A stretch of 64,000 nucleotides of DNA from CAWGQN01 sp963824885 (GTDB lineage Bacteria > Actinomycetota > Actinomycetes > Actinomycetales > Microbacteriaceae), in NCBI GenBank assembly GCA_963824885.1, contig CAWGQN010000001.1:228315-292314 (forward strand), in the 5' to 3' direction. The position numbers were made by a program, and so were the translations under genes. A model generated the notes under the pieces. That model searched no databases. It saw nothing but the letters and a program-made list of their open reading frames with translations, and was not told the DNA's origin. Positions 1-8,028 of this stretch are shown one piece after another (positions within the stretch are counted from its first letter, which is position 1; every line of letters begins with the position of its first letter).

Positions 1-390
1 GTCGCGCGTCCACACTCCAATTGCGAACGCCGCGATAATCGCGAGAACAATCGACGGCAGCCCAATAAACGCCGCCGCCAAGAGCCCGCGCGCGAGACGA
101 TTCGACGGAATTCCGAGGGAAGCAAACATTCGGGGATCAAGCGCGTCGTCGGTGCCGAACACGAGCGAGAGAACGACGAAACCGATCGTGAGGGCGCTCG
201 CGAAACACACGATTGCGTCGCGTGCCGTATCGGCCGAGACCGATTCGAGCGCGGAGAATCCGATTGCCGCGAGTGCGACGACGCTTGCGCCCCCCGCGAG
301 GCCCACAATCGCTCCCGCACGACGGCCCGAATTGCGCGAGAACGCGGTGACGAGGATTCGAGATTTCAGTCCGAGAAACTGTGTAACCAT
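1..390 (-). CDS. ABC transporter permease, partial (runs off the window start)
   Basis: The minus frame from the ATG at 390 is open to the window edge, giving 130 residues. It starts MVTQFLGLKSRI and holds hydrophobic segments at about residues 27-45, 60-80 and 105-125, typical of an ABC-2-like membrane subunit. Its start overlaps the 3' end of the ATPase gene by 25 bp, so the two are almost certainly co-transcribed and form one transporter. Substrate cannot be read from the sequence. The missing C-terminal part lies outside the window. Confidence 0.7.
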   Translation of the reverse strand, partial: MVTQFLGLKSRILVTAFSRNSGRRAGAIVGLAGGASVVALAAIGFSALESVSADTARDAIVCFASALTIGFVVLSLVFGTDDALDPRMFASLGIPSNRLARGLLAAAFIGLPSIVLAIIAAFAIGVWTRD

Positions 391-1583
391 TCCATGCCTT
401 CCGCGCTTTTGCGCCCCCCCGCGAGTCCGACAAAGCGCTCGTCGAGCGTGTCGTCGCCCCGCACGTCGTCGACCGTTCCGGCGACGAGCACGCTTCCGTT
501 CACGAGAATCGCGACGCTATCGCACACGCGCTGAATGAGGTCCATTCCGTGACTCGAGAGGACGACCGTTCCGCCTCCGCGAGCGTATTTCTTTAAAATG
601 TCAATGACGTTCGCGGCCGAAACCGGATCAACCGATTCAAAAGGCTCGTCGAGAACGAGCAATCGCGGCGAATGAATCATCGCGCTCGCGAGAGCGATTT
701 TCTTGACCATTCCCGCCGAGTAGTCGGCGACGGTCCGCTCGAGCGCATCGTCAATGCCAAAAGCGGCGGCCAATTCTGCTGATCGCTCGGTCACGACGCG
801 AGCGTCGAGCCCGCGCAGCACACCGCAGTAATAGAGCAACTGGCGCCCCGTGAGTCGGTCGAACAGCCGAAGCCGATCAGGCAAGACCCCAATCATGCGC
901 TTTGCGACGTGTGATTGACTCCACACGTCAATTCCGTTGACCGCGACCGAACCCGAATCGGGCCTCAGCAAGCCCGTGACCATTGAGAGAATGCTCGTCT
1001 TTCCAGCCCCGTTGGGGCCGACAATGCCCGCGATTGTTCCCGCTGACACGGTCATATCAATCGCGTTGACCGCGACCGTGTCGCCAAACTTCTTGACGAG
1101 TCGACTCACGCTCAACGCGACCGCCCCCGAGCCGTGCTCGGTCGGTTTGTGCTCGCCCGATTCGCGCTCGGTCGGTTTGTCTTCTGCCGAATCACGCTCA
1201 GCCGACTCGCGCTCTACTGAATCACGCTCAGCCGACTCGCGTTCTGCCGAATCATGCTCAGTCGATTCGCGTTCTGCCGAATCGCGCTCTACCGAATCAT
1301 GCTCGACCGAATCATGCTCGGCCGACTCGCGCTCGACCGATTCGCCCTGTGCGACATCGAGTTTGGCCCGTTTGTGCTCCGCCGAATCATGTTGTCCGGG
1401 TTCGCTCTCCGCCGACGTGCTCTCGACCGACGTGCGCTCGACGGAGTCGTGCCCCACCGAGTCGGTCCCCGCCGAATCGTGTTCGTGCGAACCGTCCAAA
1501 TCGTGCGCGGAGCTCGCGTCACCGGGCTCGCCCGCGCCGAGCGAGTCGGGATCGTTTGTTGGCTCGGGTTCACCAAAACTCAT
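366..1583 (-). CDS. ABC transporter ATP-binding protein with a long N-terminal pentapeptide-repeat extension
   Basis: The C-terminal ~250 residues are an ordinary ABC ATPase: Walker A GPNGAGKT at 189-196, signature YSAGM at 288-292, Walker B LLVLDEP at 308-314 and switch His at 345. It should power the permease encoded just downstream. Unusually, the first ~150 residues are a hydrophilic, highly charged stretch built of about 20 degenerate five-residue units of the form (E/D)-S-(A/V/T)-E-(R/H), which no standard ABC ATPase carries. The ATG at 1583 is the only start that includes the repeats. A start near residue 155 would give a normal-length ATPase, so the extension could be an over-called 5' region, although its codon-clean open frame argues it is translated. 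Confidence 0.82.
   Translation of the reverse strand: MSFGEPEPTNDPDSLGAGEPGDASSAHDLDGSHEHDSAGTDSVGHDSVERTSVESTSAESEPGQHDSAEHKRAKLDVAQGESVERESAEHDSVEHDSVERDSAERESTEHDSAERESAERDSVERESAERDSAEDKPTERESGEHKPTEHGSGAVALSVSRLVKKFGDTVAVNAIDMTVSAGTIAGIVGPNGAGKTSILSMVTGLLRPDSGSVAVNGIDVWSQSHVAKRMIGVLPDRLRLFDRLTGRQLLYYCGVLRGLDARVVTERSAELAAAFGIDDALERTVADYSAGMVKKIALASAMIHSPRLLVLDEPFESVDPVSAANVIDILKKYARGGGTVVLSSHGMDLIQRVCDSVAILVNGSVLVAGTVDDVRGDDTLDERFVGLAGGRKSAEGMEWLHSFSD
1134..1478. repeat. Degenerate 15-bp tandem repeats in the ABC ATPase leader
   Basis: About 22 consecutive 15-bp units encode (E/D)-S-(A/V/T)-E-(R/H). Units vary at single bases (for example gccgactcgcgct versus gccgaatcatgct on the plus strand). 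Because the unit length is a multiple of three, several frames on both strands stay open here, which explains overlapping spurious ORFs. Copy-number change would lengthen or shorten the protein in frame. Confidence 0.85.
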
Positions 1584-1747
1584 CGTGCCAGCCTACCAAG
1601 CACTCACTGAGCGAAAAGCGGCGACAAACGGACCGCACGCGCACGTGGCGTCAACAGGGTGTCACATTATTTTGTTACCAACGGGGGAACCAATTTCGCG
1701 GGGGTGAGACGACGGGGTGTCGCGAAGGTTTTCTAAGGTTTTTGGTT

Positions 1748-2059
1748 ATGGCAGCTTATGATTCGGTGACCCCCACTCTCTCCCTCCCACCGCGGCCCGC
1801 GTACACCGTGCCGTGGCACGTCGATCGGTCGCACGCACCCCGATATCGACTCCTCAATACGAGCGACGAAGACCTCAGCGGTGTCTCGTTTCTCGTGCAC
1901 GGCTTTGCTCTCGTGCCCGCGTACGCGCCGCGCAACGTTCTCGCGGGGCAATCGATTGACATTGCGCTTCGAGGGCGTGACCTCGAGCGCAACACCGTCA
2001 TGATCGTCCGGTGGTTTCGACCGAGCCGCGACGAGTACTTGTGGCGCGTCAGTTTTTAA
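1748..2059 (+). CDS. Small conserved hypothetical protein (103 aa)
   Basis: The ATG at 1748 opens a 103-residue frame starting MAAYDSVTPTLS. An AAGG lies about 13 nt upstream. The protein has no signal peptide or membrane segment and looks beta-rich, with alternating hydrophobic residues in its second half (FLVHGFALVPAY, NTVMIVRWFRP). It is divergent from the ABC ATPase and converges on the Xre gene with an 11-bp overlap of stop regions. I do not recognise the family. A longer in-frame start at 1349 would lie inside the ATPase repeats and is rejected. Confidence 0.55.
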   Translation: MAAYDSVTPTLSLPPRPAYTVPWHVDRSHAPRYRLLNTSDEDLSGVSFLVHGFALVPAYAPRNVLAGQSIDIALRGRDLERNTVMIVRWFRPSRDEYLWRVSF

Positions 2060-2378
2060 CCGGGCGCGTTGTGACCGCGCGGGTTCGCTTGTCGCGCTCG
2101 CGAACGAAATCGGCCGCGGTGTACCGGGGAATTTTCTCGGGCAAGTCGACCACACCGATTCCGGTCACGAGCGATCCCGGGTCGACGCCGAGCACTCCAG
2201 AAATGCGCACGATTGTTTCGAGAGTCGGATTCGATTGGCCGCGTTCGATTTTCCCGACGTTCGTGAAGTGCATTCCGACGAGGTGCGCGAGTTCTTCTTG
2301 GTTGACACCGAGTCGTTGGCGCTCGGCACGAACGCGAAGACCAAGTTTGCGGGCGGCAGATGACTGCGGAGTACTCAT
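2049..2378 (-). CDS. Xre-family helix-turn-helix transcriptional regulator
   Basis: This 109-residue protein has a classic Cro/CI-type HTH at about residues 12-66: LRVRAERQRLGVNQEELAHL followed by VGKIERGQSNPTLETIVRIS. The rest is a short charged tail. It most likely binds DNA as a dimer and represses its own gene, because a perfect inverted repeat overlaps its start codon. Its neighbour on the other strand is a small unknown protein and the two genes overlap tail to tail. Confidence 0.88.
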   Translation of the reverse strand: MSTPQSSAARKLGLRVRAERQRLGVNQEELAHLVGMHFTNVGKIERGQSNPTLETIVRISGVLGVDPGSLVTGIGVVDLPEKIPRYTAADFVRERDKRTRAVTTRPVKN

Positions 2379-2393
2379 ACGTACATGAGTACT
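2370..2393. promoter_or_regulatory. Candidate operator: 9-bp inverted repeat over the Xre start codon
   Basis: AGTACTCAT, a 6-nt spacer and ATGAGTACT form a perfect 9-bp inverted repeat. The left arm contains the initiation codon of the Xre gene (2376-2378, minus strand). This is the expected geometry for autorepression by a dimeric HTH protein. It could also be a short hairpin on the mRNA affecting translation initiation. Confidence 0.6.
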
Positions 2394-2484
2394 TGGCTAG
2401 CACACACGCTGCCAGAGTGTAAAGAATGCAGGTATTTGATCCTTAGGTTTGTAAGGCCTCCATCCTACCAGTTGCGTCGCGAAA

Positions 2485-2525
2485 ACAATCGCTCGCGCAG
2501 CCCCGGAGGGTGCGCGAGCGATTGT
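2485..2525 (-). terminator. Strong hairpin terminator after the HtrA-like gene
   Basis: A perfect 15-bp stem (2485-2499 with 2511-2525) encloses an 11-nt loop. It lies 43 bp past the stop of the protease gene in its direction of transcription. There is only a short T-rich tail, as is common in actinobacteria. Confidence 0.75.
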
Positions 2526-2567
2526 CGCAGCCACGGCGTTGCGGGGGTGAACCGATTCCGCCGAGGA

Positions 2568-4118
2568 CTACGTCGTGAACTCGCCGAGGGTGACTTCGGC
2601 GCTCTTGACATCGCCGCCTCGAACGTACTTTACTTCTGCTTTCGCTCCGCCCGGGAGTGATCGAACGTAGGCTGAGAGATCTTTTCCGCTAAAGACGCGA
2701 AGGCCGTCAAATTGCGTCACGACGTCACCCGACTGAAGCCCCGCGGCGGCCGCGGCTCCGTCTGACACGATGTCCTTGAGCTTCGCACCGGCCGTTGTAC
2801 TGTTCGCCATGTCTTCAGTGTCTTGAACGGTCGCCCCGAACAAACCGTGGCTCGCTTTTCCCGTCGCAACAATCTCATCGACAATGCGCTTGGCAACGTT
2901 CGACACGATTGCAAAACCAATGCCAATGTTTCCCGCGGCGTCCGACGAACTCGCCCCTTGAGCACCCGCAATCGCGACCGGAATTCCCATGACCTCACCG
3001 CGGGAATTCACGAGAGCGCCGCCGGAATTGCCCGGATTAATCGCGGCATCGGTTTGCATGACGCGCAGCGACACGGTTGATTCGGCTTTCGCATTGGGAT
3101 TCCCGGGTTTTTGTCCGGGAATATCGAACCGGAAGTCGTCGAAAGGATTCTGCTGCCCGTTCTTTTTGTCGCCCCCCGACGCGTCGGGCGACGTGGGAGC
3201 CGCGGACGACGCGACCGTGATGCTGCGAAGCTGAGAACTGACAATGCCGTCGGTCACGGTGCCCTTGAGTCCGAGCGGTGCACCAATCGCGACCGCGAGG
3301 TCGCCGACGTTGACCCGGTCAGAATCCGCGAACGTCGCGGGCGTCAAACTCATCGCGCTGTCGAGCCGAATGACCGCGAGGTCCGCGGTCGGGTCGATCC
3401 CGATCACGCGCGCACTCGTCATGCCCCCGTTGAAATCGGTCACGCGGATCTTTGGTTCCGAGACTTTGCCGTCGAGTGTCACCACGTGAGCGTTCGTGAG
3501 CATTGTGCCGTCGGCGGCCACGAGGACACCCGACCCCGTTCCGCCGGTTTGCCCGTTCTCGACAGAAATCGTCCCGACACTCGGGAGCGCTTTCGCGGCC
3601 GCGGCGGTGACCGCGTTGACACTGTCGGGATTATTAATGGTTACGGGGGCGGATCCCACCGACGCACCGAAATCTCGCGACGCGCCTAAAATTCCCGCGA
3701 CAGACGCGCCGGTCACTCCCCCAATGAGCGCCCCAATCGCGAGCGCCGCAACGACGACGAGAATGCCGCGGCGGCGCGAGGGCGCGCGCGGCGGCGTGGA
3801 TGCGCGCGGCGGAGCGGGCCGAGTCGAATCGGCGCCGGGAAGCGTTTCAGACGCTCCGTGGGAGGCGGGGCGGTTCACATCCGCGCCGCGAGGCGTATCA
3901 GACGAGCCGTAGGGGGCGGAGCGACTCACGTCGGCACCGCGGGGCGCATCAGACGCGCCGTGCGGAGCGGGGCGACCCCACAAGGGAGCGCGTGGTGCGT
4001 CGGCCGCGGGGTGCGAGGGCGTCTCGGGACTCGGTCGAGTCTCCGCGTCGGACGACGCCTCGCCGCCCGTGCCCGAGCGCTCGTGAGGGGGCTGGTGCTC
4101 GTGAGGGGTATCGGTCAT
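2568..4118 (-). CDS. HtrA/DegP-type serine protease with PDZ domain, membrane anchored
   Basis: In this 516-residue protein, residues 1-117 are a Pro/Ala/Ser-rich cytoplasmic tail containing 17-residue tandem repeats. Residues 118-145 are a transmembrane helix. Residues ~165-420 are a trypsin-like S1C domain with the triad His211 (TNAHVV), Asp247 (PTADLAVI) and Ser365 (GNSGGAL). Residues ~428-512 are a PDZ domain ending in VTLGEFTT. It should act outside the membrane in envelope protein quality control. A Gly/Lys-rich insertion (about 305-345) precedes the serine loop. It stands alone with its own terminator. Confidence 0.93.
   Translation of the reverse strand: MTDTPHEHQPPHERSGTGGEASSDAETRPSPETPSHPAADAPRAPLWGRPAPHGASDAPRGADVSRSAPYGSSDTPRGADVNRPASHGASETLPGADSTRPAPPRASTPPRAPSRRRGILVVVAALAIGALIGGVTGASVAGILGASRDFGASVGSAPVTINNPDSVNAVTAAAAKALPSVGTISVENGQTGGTGSGVLVAADGTMLTNAHVVTLDGKVSEPKIRVTDFNGGMTSARVIGIDPTADLAVIRLDSAMSLTPATFADSDRVNVGDLAVAIGAPLGLKGTVTDGIVSSQLRSITVASSAAPTSPDASGGDKKNGQQNPFDDFRFDIPGQKPGNPNAKAESTVSLRVMQTDAAINPGNSGGALVNSRGEVMGIPVAIAGAQGASSSDAAGNIGIGFAIVSNVAKRIVDEIVATGKASHGLFGATVQDTEDMANSTTAGAKLKDIVSDGAAAAAGLQSGDVVTQFDGLRVFSGKDLSAYVRSLPGGAKAEVKYVRGGDVKSAEVTLGEFTT
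3819..3971. repeat. Three 51-bp tandem repeats in the HtrA-like gene
   Basis: Residues 50-66, 67-83 and 84-100 of the protease are three 17-residue units of the pattern xAPxGAS-(D/E)-T-x-GAD-x-x-R. A fourth, strongly diverged unit may follow. The repeats sit in the intracellular tail, so expansion or contraction would not touch the protease domain. Confidence 0.75.
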
Positions 4119-4506
4119 GAGGCGCTCCTTTCACGCGATGCAAGCTTCGCGCTCGAACCTGGGCGTTCGATCAATGTCAGCTGTGAGATCGGGTCTAATG
4201 ACGACGACCGCTCGTGCGACTGTCGCAGCGATTGTGAAACCCGCGCGGTCGGTTATGTCGTGTCGCCCCATCCTGACACGCCAACGGGGTTTTTCCTCGG
4301 TTTTCTCGGCTCGCGTGTGCGACGACCCGGGTCGGCGTGAGTGGCGCGCGTGGTGAATCACGGGGTGATAACGGCGACCGCGAGGCGTTGACGTGTCCTA
4401 CCCTAAAAGGGATTTCCGCTGCCCCGCCGAAGCGAGCCCTCAGCCCTTGTGCTCGCGCTCTGCGTAAGCCTTCCCACGACACTATTGAACGCGCCGAGGA
4501 TTTCGA
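4119..4506. other. Intergenic region between divergent HtrA-like and coiled-coil protein genes
   Basis: 388 bp without a convincing gene. Short frames here have the composition of random GC-rich DNA and no ribosome binding sites. It must hold two divergent promoters. TTGACG at about 4394 with TACCCT shortly after is suggestive, but the spacing is not canonical. No RNA gene fold was recognised. Confidence 0.5.
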
Positions 4507-5694
4507 TTGAGCACGAACACGACGGGCCCACGATCACCGCGAACGCCGAGCCCACGCTCGCGTGGCCGCTCCGTGATCATTCGGCTCTCCATCGTTGCCG
4601 CGGCAGCGGGGTTGATTTCGGCGGGCGCGACAATCGGATACTCGTCTACTCGCGACTCGAAAGACCACCGAGAAGCGGTCGACCACGCGCATTCCGCGCT
4701 CGACATGCTCCACGACACGCAAGCGGCACACGTTGACGCCGCGAACGCGCTCGGCCACGCGGTCACGGCGGCATCCGAAACGGTCAATCAAACCTCGGCA
4801 ATCGTCGCTCACGCCGACGGTTTTGGCGACCCGGCGACGCTCGCCGCGCTCACGACCGAGAGAAACAACCTCGCGGGTCTCGTTCGCAATGGCCAGGCTC
4901 GACAACCCCTCGCCGCGTCGGGAGATCGTCCCGCGACCGAGAGCGGCGCGGGATCGACCACGACGGCGAGCGACCTCGACGGCACGCGCAGCGCGGACGA
5001 AATTCGGGCCGCCGCAATTCGGTTGAGCGTCGTGACCGACGCGTTCGCTGAAAACACGGAGAACCTCACCGCGCTCACCAATGATACCGTCGCCAAGAAT
5101 TCGGTCGTCGAAAACCTCGTTGTCGAACTCGCCCACTCGGCGCACGCGGGCTCGCACGACGTGATCGCCGCGAGCGAGAGCGCCGACGAGACCACCAAAA
5201 CCGACTTGAAAGAATCATGCGCCCGGCTCGGGGCCGCGATTGAGAATCGCGAACCGCTCGCCCACCTTCTCGACAGCTACGTGGCCGCCGCAAAAGCCGC
5301 GCACGCGTCGGCGCTCGCGGCCGAATCGCGCCACCCTCGAGGGCCCGGCGCCCCCAAGGGGCGCACGGACAAAAAGAAGCCCGACGCGAAACCCGACGCA
5401 AAGCCCGACGCGAAACCCGCGGCACCCGACCCGAACGCATCTCCCGCGCCGCCCGTCGGCACGCCGCCTGCTCCCCCCTCGGTCGATGCACCCGCGAGCC
5501 GTCCCGCGGAACGACAATATGCACCACCCGCACAACCACCGTGCGCGGCTCCCGGAGCACCCGGCACTCCGTGCGCCCCTCCGTACACGACGCCCCCACC
5601 ACCACCGGCTGTAAGCCCCCCACCCGTCCCGCCAACGAGCATCGGGGGGGACATCGTTTCAACCTTCAAACACTTGATCATCGGCGCGACGTAA
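4507..5694 (+). CDS. Membrane-anchored coiled-coil protein with Pro-rich C-terminus, function unknown
   Basis: The TTG start at 4507 is preceded by GAGGA at 4496-4500. In this 395-residue protein, residues 1-20 are basic and Ser/Pro-rich, and residues ~22-45 form a single membrane helix or uncleaved signal. Residues ~50-275 are Ala-rich and helical with a heptad-like look. Then comes a linker with three PDAKP units, and residues ~310-375 are almost pure Pro/Ala/Ser with four Cys. The very C-terminus (IGGDIVSTFKHLIIGAT) is hydrophobic again. It resembles exported, wall-spanning proteins of actinobacteria. I do not recognise a catalytic domain. Confidence 0.75.
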   Translation: MSTNTTGPRSPRTPSPRSRGRSVIIRLSIVAAAAGLISAGATIGYSSTRDSKDHREAVDHAHSALDMLHDTQAAHVDAANALGHAVTAASETVNQTSAIVAHADGFGDPATLAALTTERNNLAGLVRNGQARQPLAASGDRPATESGAGSTTTASDLDGTRSADEIRAAAIRLSVVTDAFAENTENLTALTNDTVAKNSVVENLVVELAHSAHAGSHDVIAASESADETTKTDLKESCARLGAAIENREPLAHLLDSYVAAAKAAHASALAAESRHPRGPGAPKGRTDKKKPDAKPDAKPDAKPAAPDPNASPAPPVGTPPAPPSVDAPASRPAERQYAPPAQPPCAAPGAPGTPCAPPYTTPPPPPAVSPPPVPPTSIGGDIVSTFKHLIIGAT

Positions 5695-5782
5695 CGCGGG
5701 CCCACCGCGGCATCGCGCCGTCTGTGTGAAAATTCTGGTGATTATGGGTGAGATTCTCTTTTTGTGCGGGTAGCATGAGGGT

Positions 5783-6193
5783 ATGAGTGTTGTTGGACGT
5801 GTGAGGGTTTCTGATCAGCGGCCGGGGTTGGAGGCTCACCGCGAGTCGGTTGAGCTTGATTTTCCGGAGCTTGTGAGCCGTTTGCGCGATATTGTCGGCA
5901 CGAGGCTTGTGGCGTACGTCGGTAATGTGCGCCACACACGACCGGTCGGGGATTGGGCGGCGGGGCGGCATTCGCCGGGAAGTGAGGATGAGTCTCGCTT
6001 GAGACTTGCTTTCCAAGCCTGCAGGCTCTTGCGGGATCGATATGGGACGACGACTATTCAGACGTGGATGATGGGGGCAAACCCGTCGTTGGGTCACGAG
6101 GCACCGGCTCGCGTGATCCGGGAGAGCGGGAAAGCGGTTGATGTCGTTCGTGATGTTATGGCTGCCGCGAATGCTTTTGTGTGCGTGGGGTGA
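5783..6193 (+). CDS. Antitoxin of the Xre/MbcA/ParS (DUF2384-like) family
   Basis: In this 136-residue protein, residues ~30-65 look like a degenerate HTH. Residues ~75-135 match the toxin-binding DUF2384 pattern: W-M-M-G-A-N-P-S-L-G, then APARVI and a helical end. Members of this family neutralise RES-domain toxins, and one is encoded immediately downstream with a 4-nt GTGA overlap. The antitoxin is expected to repress the operon as well as mask the toxin. This pair opens the accessory island. Confidence 0.85.
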   Translation: MSVVGRVRVSDQRPGLEAHRESVELDFPELVSRLRDIVGTRLVAYVGNVRHTRPVGDWAAGRHSPGSEDESRLRLAFQACRLLRDRYGTTTIQTWMMGANPSLGHEAPARVIRESGKAVDVVRDVMAAANAFVCVG

Positions 6194-7011
6194 TAACCAC
6201 GGCTCACGTAGCGGTTGAGAAGGATCCCGGTACCGTATGGCGTGTCGGCAACGGTCCTGATTTATGGGCGTGGGCTTCGTGGCAGTTCGCTGACGACGAC
6301 GGGCGGATGGGTGGTCGTTGGGATGATCAGAATGCGCAATTCCGTACCCTTTACACGTCACAAGAGTTGGTGGGTTGTTTCCTGGAGCTTGTTGCGCAGC
6401 TTCAGCCTGCCAAGACCGCGTATGCGGAGTTGGATGAGATCGAAAATGATGGCAGTGCCGACGGCGGGGTGTTTCCCGGTGATCCTCAGCGCGGCGCAAT
6501 TGGACACGAGTGGGGAGAAAATCGGTTTTTCGGGAGCGCCGATCAAACCGGAGTCTATGCGGACGTTACTCATTCACAGTCGTTGGGGGCGCTGAAGGAT
6601 AGCGGAGTCTTCGATTTATTTGGGATACCCCCGAACATCGTGGACGTGTCGGTATTGAAGAATCCACAAAACCGTGATTTGACGCGCACAATTGCACGGT
6701 GGGTGTTTGATCAGCACGGAGGTGATCGTCTCCCCGTTTTCGATGGTGTGGCGTTCCGATCTCGAATGGGAGATGACATTCTCTTATGGGCTGTTTTTGA
6801 ACGCGGAAATGAGCGTCGTAGTAGTCGCTGCCTCAAACCAACAAGCGATCCCGAGCGAGTAAGCAACGACAACATCGCGTTGATTGACGCAATGAGAAGG
6901 CTTGGTCTTCACTGGGAGGGCGAGTTGGATGAAATCAGGCATCTCGAACCAGAGTCGTGGGGCGACACCCTGACGGAGGAACAAATTTATGCACTGTTCC
7001 CCAGTAAATAA
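6190..7011 (+). CDS. RES-domain toxin, NAD+-degrading type (MbcT/ParT-like)
   Basis: The GTG at 6190 overlaps the antitoxin stop in GTGA, which fixes the start and implies translational coupling. A GTG 9 nt upstream is possible but less likely. The 273-residue protein has the RES layout: WRVGNG near residues 17-22, GRMGGRWDD at 38-46, Tyr55 and Glu66, then a C-terminal helical half. Characterised relatives attack NAD+ (phosphorolysis or ADP-ribosylation), causing growth arrest. At 273 aa it is longer than most RES toxins (150-230 aa). The extra length is a C-terminal tail after ~200. Confidence 0.83.
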   Translation: MITTAHVAVEKDPGTVWRVGNGPDLWAWASWQFADDDGRMGGRWDDQNAQFRTLYTSQELVGCFLELVAQLQPAKTAYAELDEIENDGSADGGVFPGDPQRGAIGHEWGENRFFGSADQTGVYADVTHSQSLGALKDSGVFDLFGIPPNIVDVSVLKNPQNRDLTRTIARWVFDQHGGDRLPVFDGVAFRSRMGDDILLWAVFERGNERRSSRCLKPTSDPERVSNDNIALIDAMRRLGLHWEGELDEIRHLEPESWGDTLTEEQIYALFPSK

Positions 7012-7073
7012 AACCCAATGAGAATGTCGGTATTTCGGGTTGATACCCGGTGATGTGATCGTTTGCGCGTCCG

Positions 7074-7409
7074 CTAGTACCGGGTCCACCAGACGTAAAG
7101 GGCAATACTCGCGCCGATTCCTATGAATCCGGTAATGATCGCGGTGAGCCAGAATTCTCGCGCTCGGGGTTCGCGCTTGCGCGCGATGAAGCCGAGAACA
7201 ATTGCGGTCACCGAGAACGAAAGACCCGTGCTCACACCCAACGGGTTCGACATTCCCACAATGCCCAGAATCATTCCAATAAGACTGAGCGTTTTTGCGA
7301 CGTCGCACGAGTGTTCCGTTGGTCGCGGCGGGGCGGGGCACGAACCGTGTGTTTCTCGCGCGTCAGGGTCCGCGACCGGGGTTCCGTTGTCGTCGTATCG
7401 AGCGCTCAT
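7074..7409 (-). CDS. DUF4190-like small membrane protein (paralogue A)
   Basis: This 111-residue protein has a hydrophilic N-terminus (1-38) followed by two or three membrane helices: LSLIGMILGIVGM, a second at about 60-75 and FWLTAIITGFIGIGASIAL. The loop LGFIARKREPRAR between helices is the hallmark shared with DUF4190 proteins. It shares most of this core with the next gene, so the two arose by tandem duplication. Function unknown. Confidence 0.75.
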   Translation of the reverse strand: MSARYDDNGTPVADPDARETHGSCPAPPRPTEHSCDVAKTLSLIGMILGIVGMSNPLGVSTGLSFSVTAIVLGFIARKREPRAREFWLTAIITGFIGIGASIALYVWWTRY

Positions 7410-7463
7410 TTTTTTAATCCACCGCTCTCTTTATCTATCGCGTGATTCTGGACCTGGAATTGG

Positions 7464-7832
7464 TCACAACCGAGTCGTCGTTCCTCCGGGATTGTTCATG
7501 GCCACGATGATCGCGACAACGAATATGGACGCAACAATGAGACCCACCGAGAGACCAATCCACCCCGTCGTGAGGGCGGTGAGCCAGAATCCTCGCGCTT
7601 CGGGTTCGCGCTTGCGTCCCTTAAAGCCGAGAACGAGAGCGGCAATCGAGAACCCAAAGCACGGCGCAAAAAAGATTCCGACAATGCCCATAATCATTCC
7701 AATCAGGCTCGTCGATGACGATGGAGTGGCCGAGTACTCGTCCGGTCGCACGGGGGCGTTGCACGATCTGCGCGTTTCGTGAGCGTGAGAGGCCGTGGCG
7801 GGCGTAGTGTCAAAATCCTGACGAACGTTCAT
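7464..7832 (-). CDS. DUF4190-like small membrane protein (paralogue B)
   Basis: This 122-residue protein has the same architecture as its downstream neighbour: polar N-terminus, then SLIGMIMGIVGI, a helix ending ALVLGFKGRKREPEAR, and FWLTALTTGWIGLSV with an extra C-terminal hydrophobic run. Identity to paralogue A is high in the membrane part and low in the N-terminal tail. It lies 54 bp upstream of paralogue A on the same strand and is probably co-transcribed with it. Confidence 0.75.
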   Translation of the reverse strand: MNVRQDFDTTPATASHAHETRRSCNAPVRPDEYSATPSSSTSLIGMIMGIVGIFFAPCFGFSIAALVLGFKGRKREPEARGFWLTALTTGWIGLSVGLIVASIFVVAIIVAMNNPGGTTTRL

Positions 7833-8028
7833 GTGTTTAAATCCAATTCTTGACGGGGCACCCGCGGTGCGCGCGTCGAATAGTGGGGGGATGACAAGTA
7901 TTGAGTGTTTCTTGGTTCATTGTTGTGCGTTTTTTTGGGGGGTCGCGTCCGGGGGGTTTTTCTCGACCTCCGAGAGTGTATGCGACACGACCGACGAGCG
8001 GAAGTACCTGTGCACAACGTGCGACGCT

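Noticed and set aside
937..1707. 256-aa plus-strand frame with SRSADSRSTES-type repeats
   Set aside because: It is the antisense of the 15-bp repeats in the ABC ATPase. Repeat units divisible by three keep all frames open. No start signal.
4858..5705. Several long minus-strand frames opposite the coiled-coil protein gene
   Set aside because: Composition is mirror-image of Ala/Pro codons. No ribosome sites. The plus-strand protein has a credible start, membrane helix and domain order.
5678..6499. 273-aa minus frame across the toxin-antitoxin genes
   Set aside because: Antisense shadow of the antitoxin and RES genes, which have recognised domains and coupled starts.
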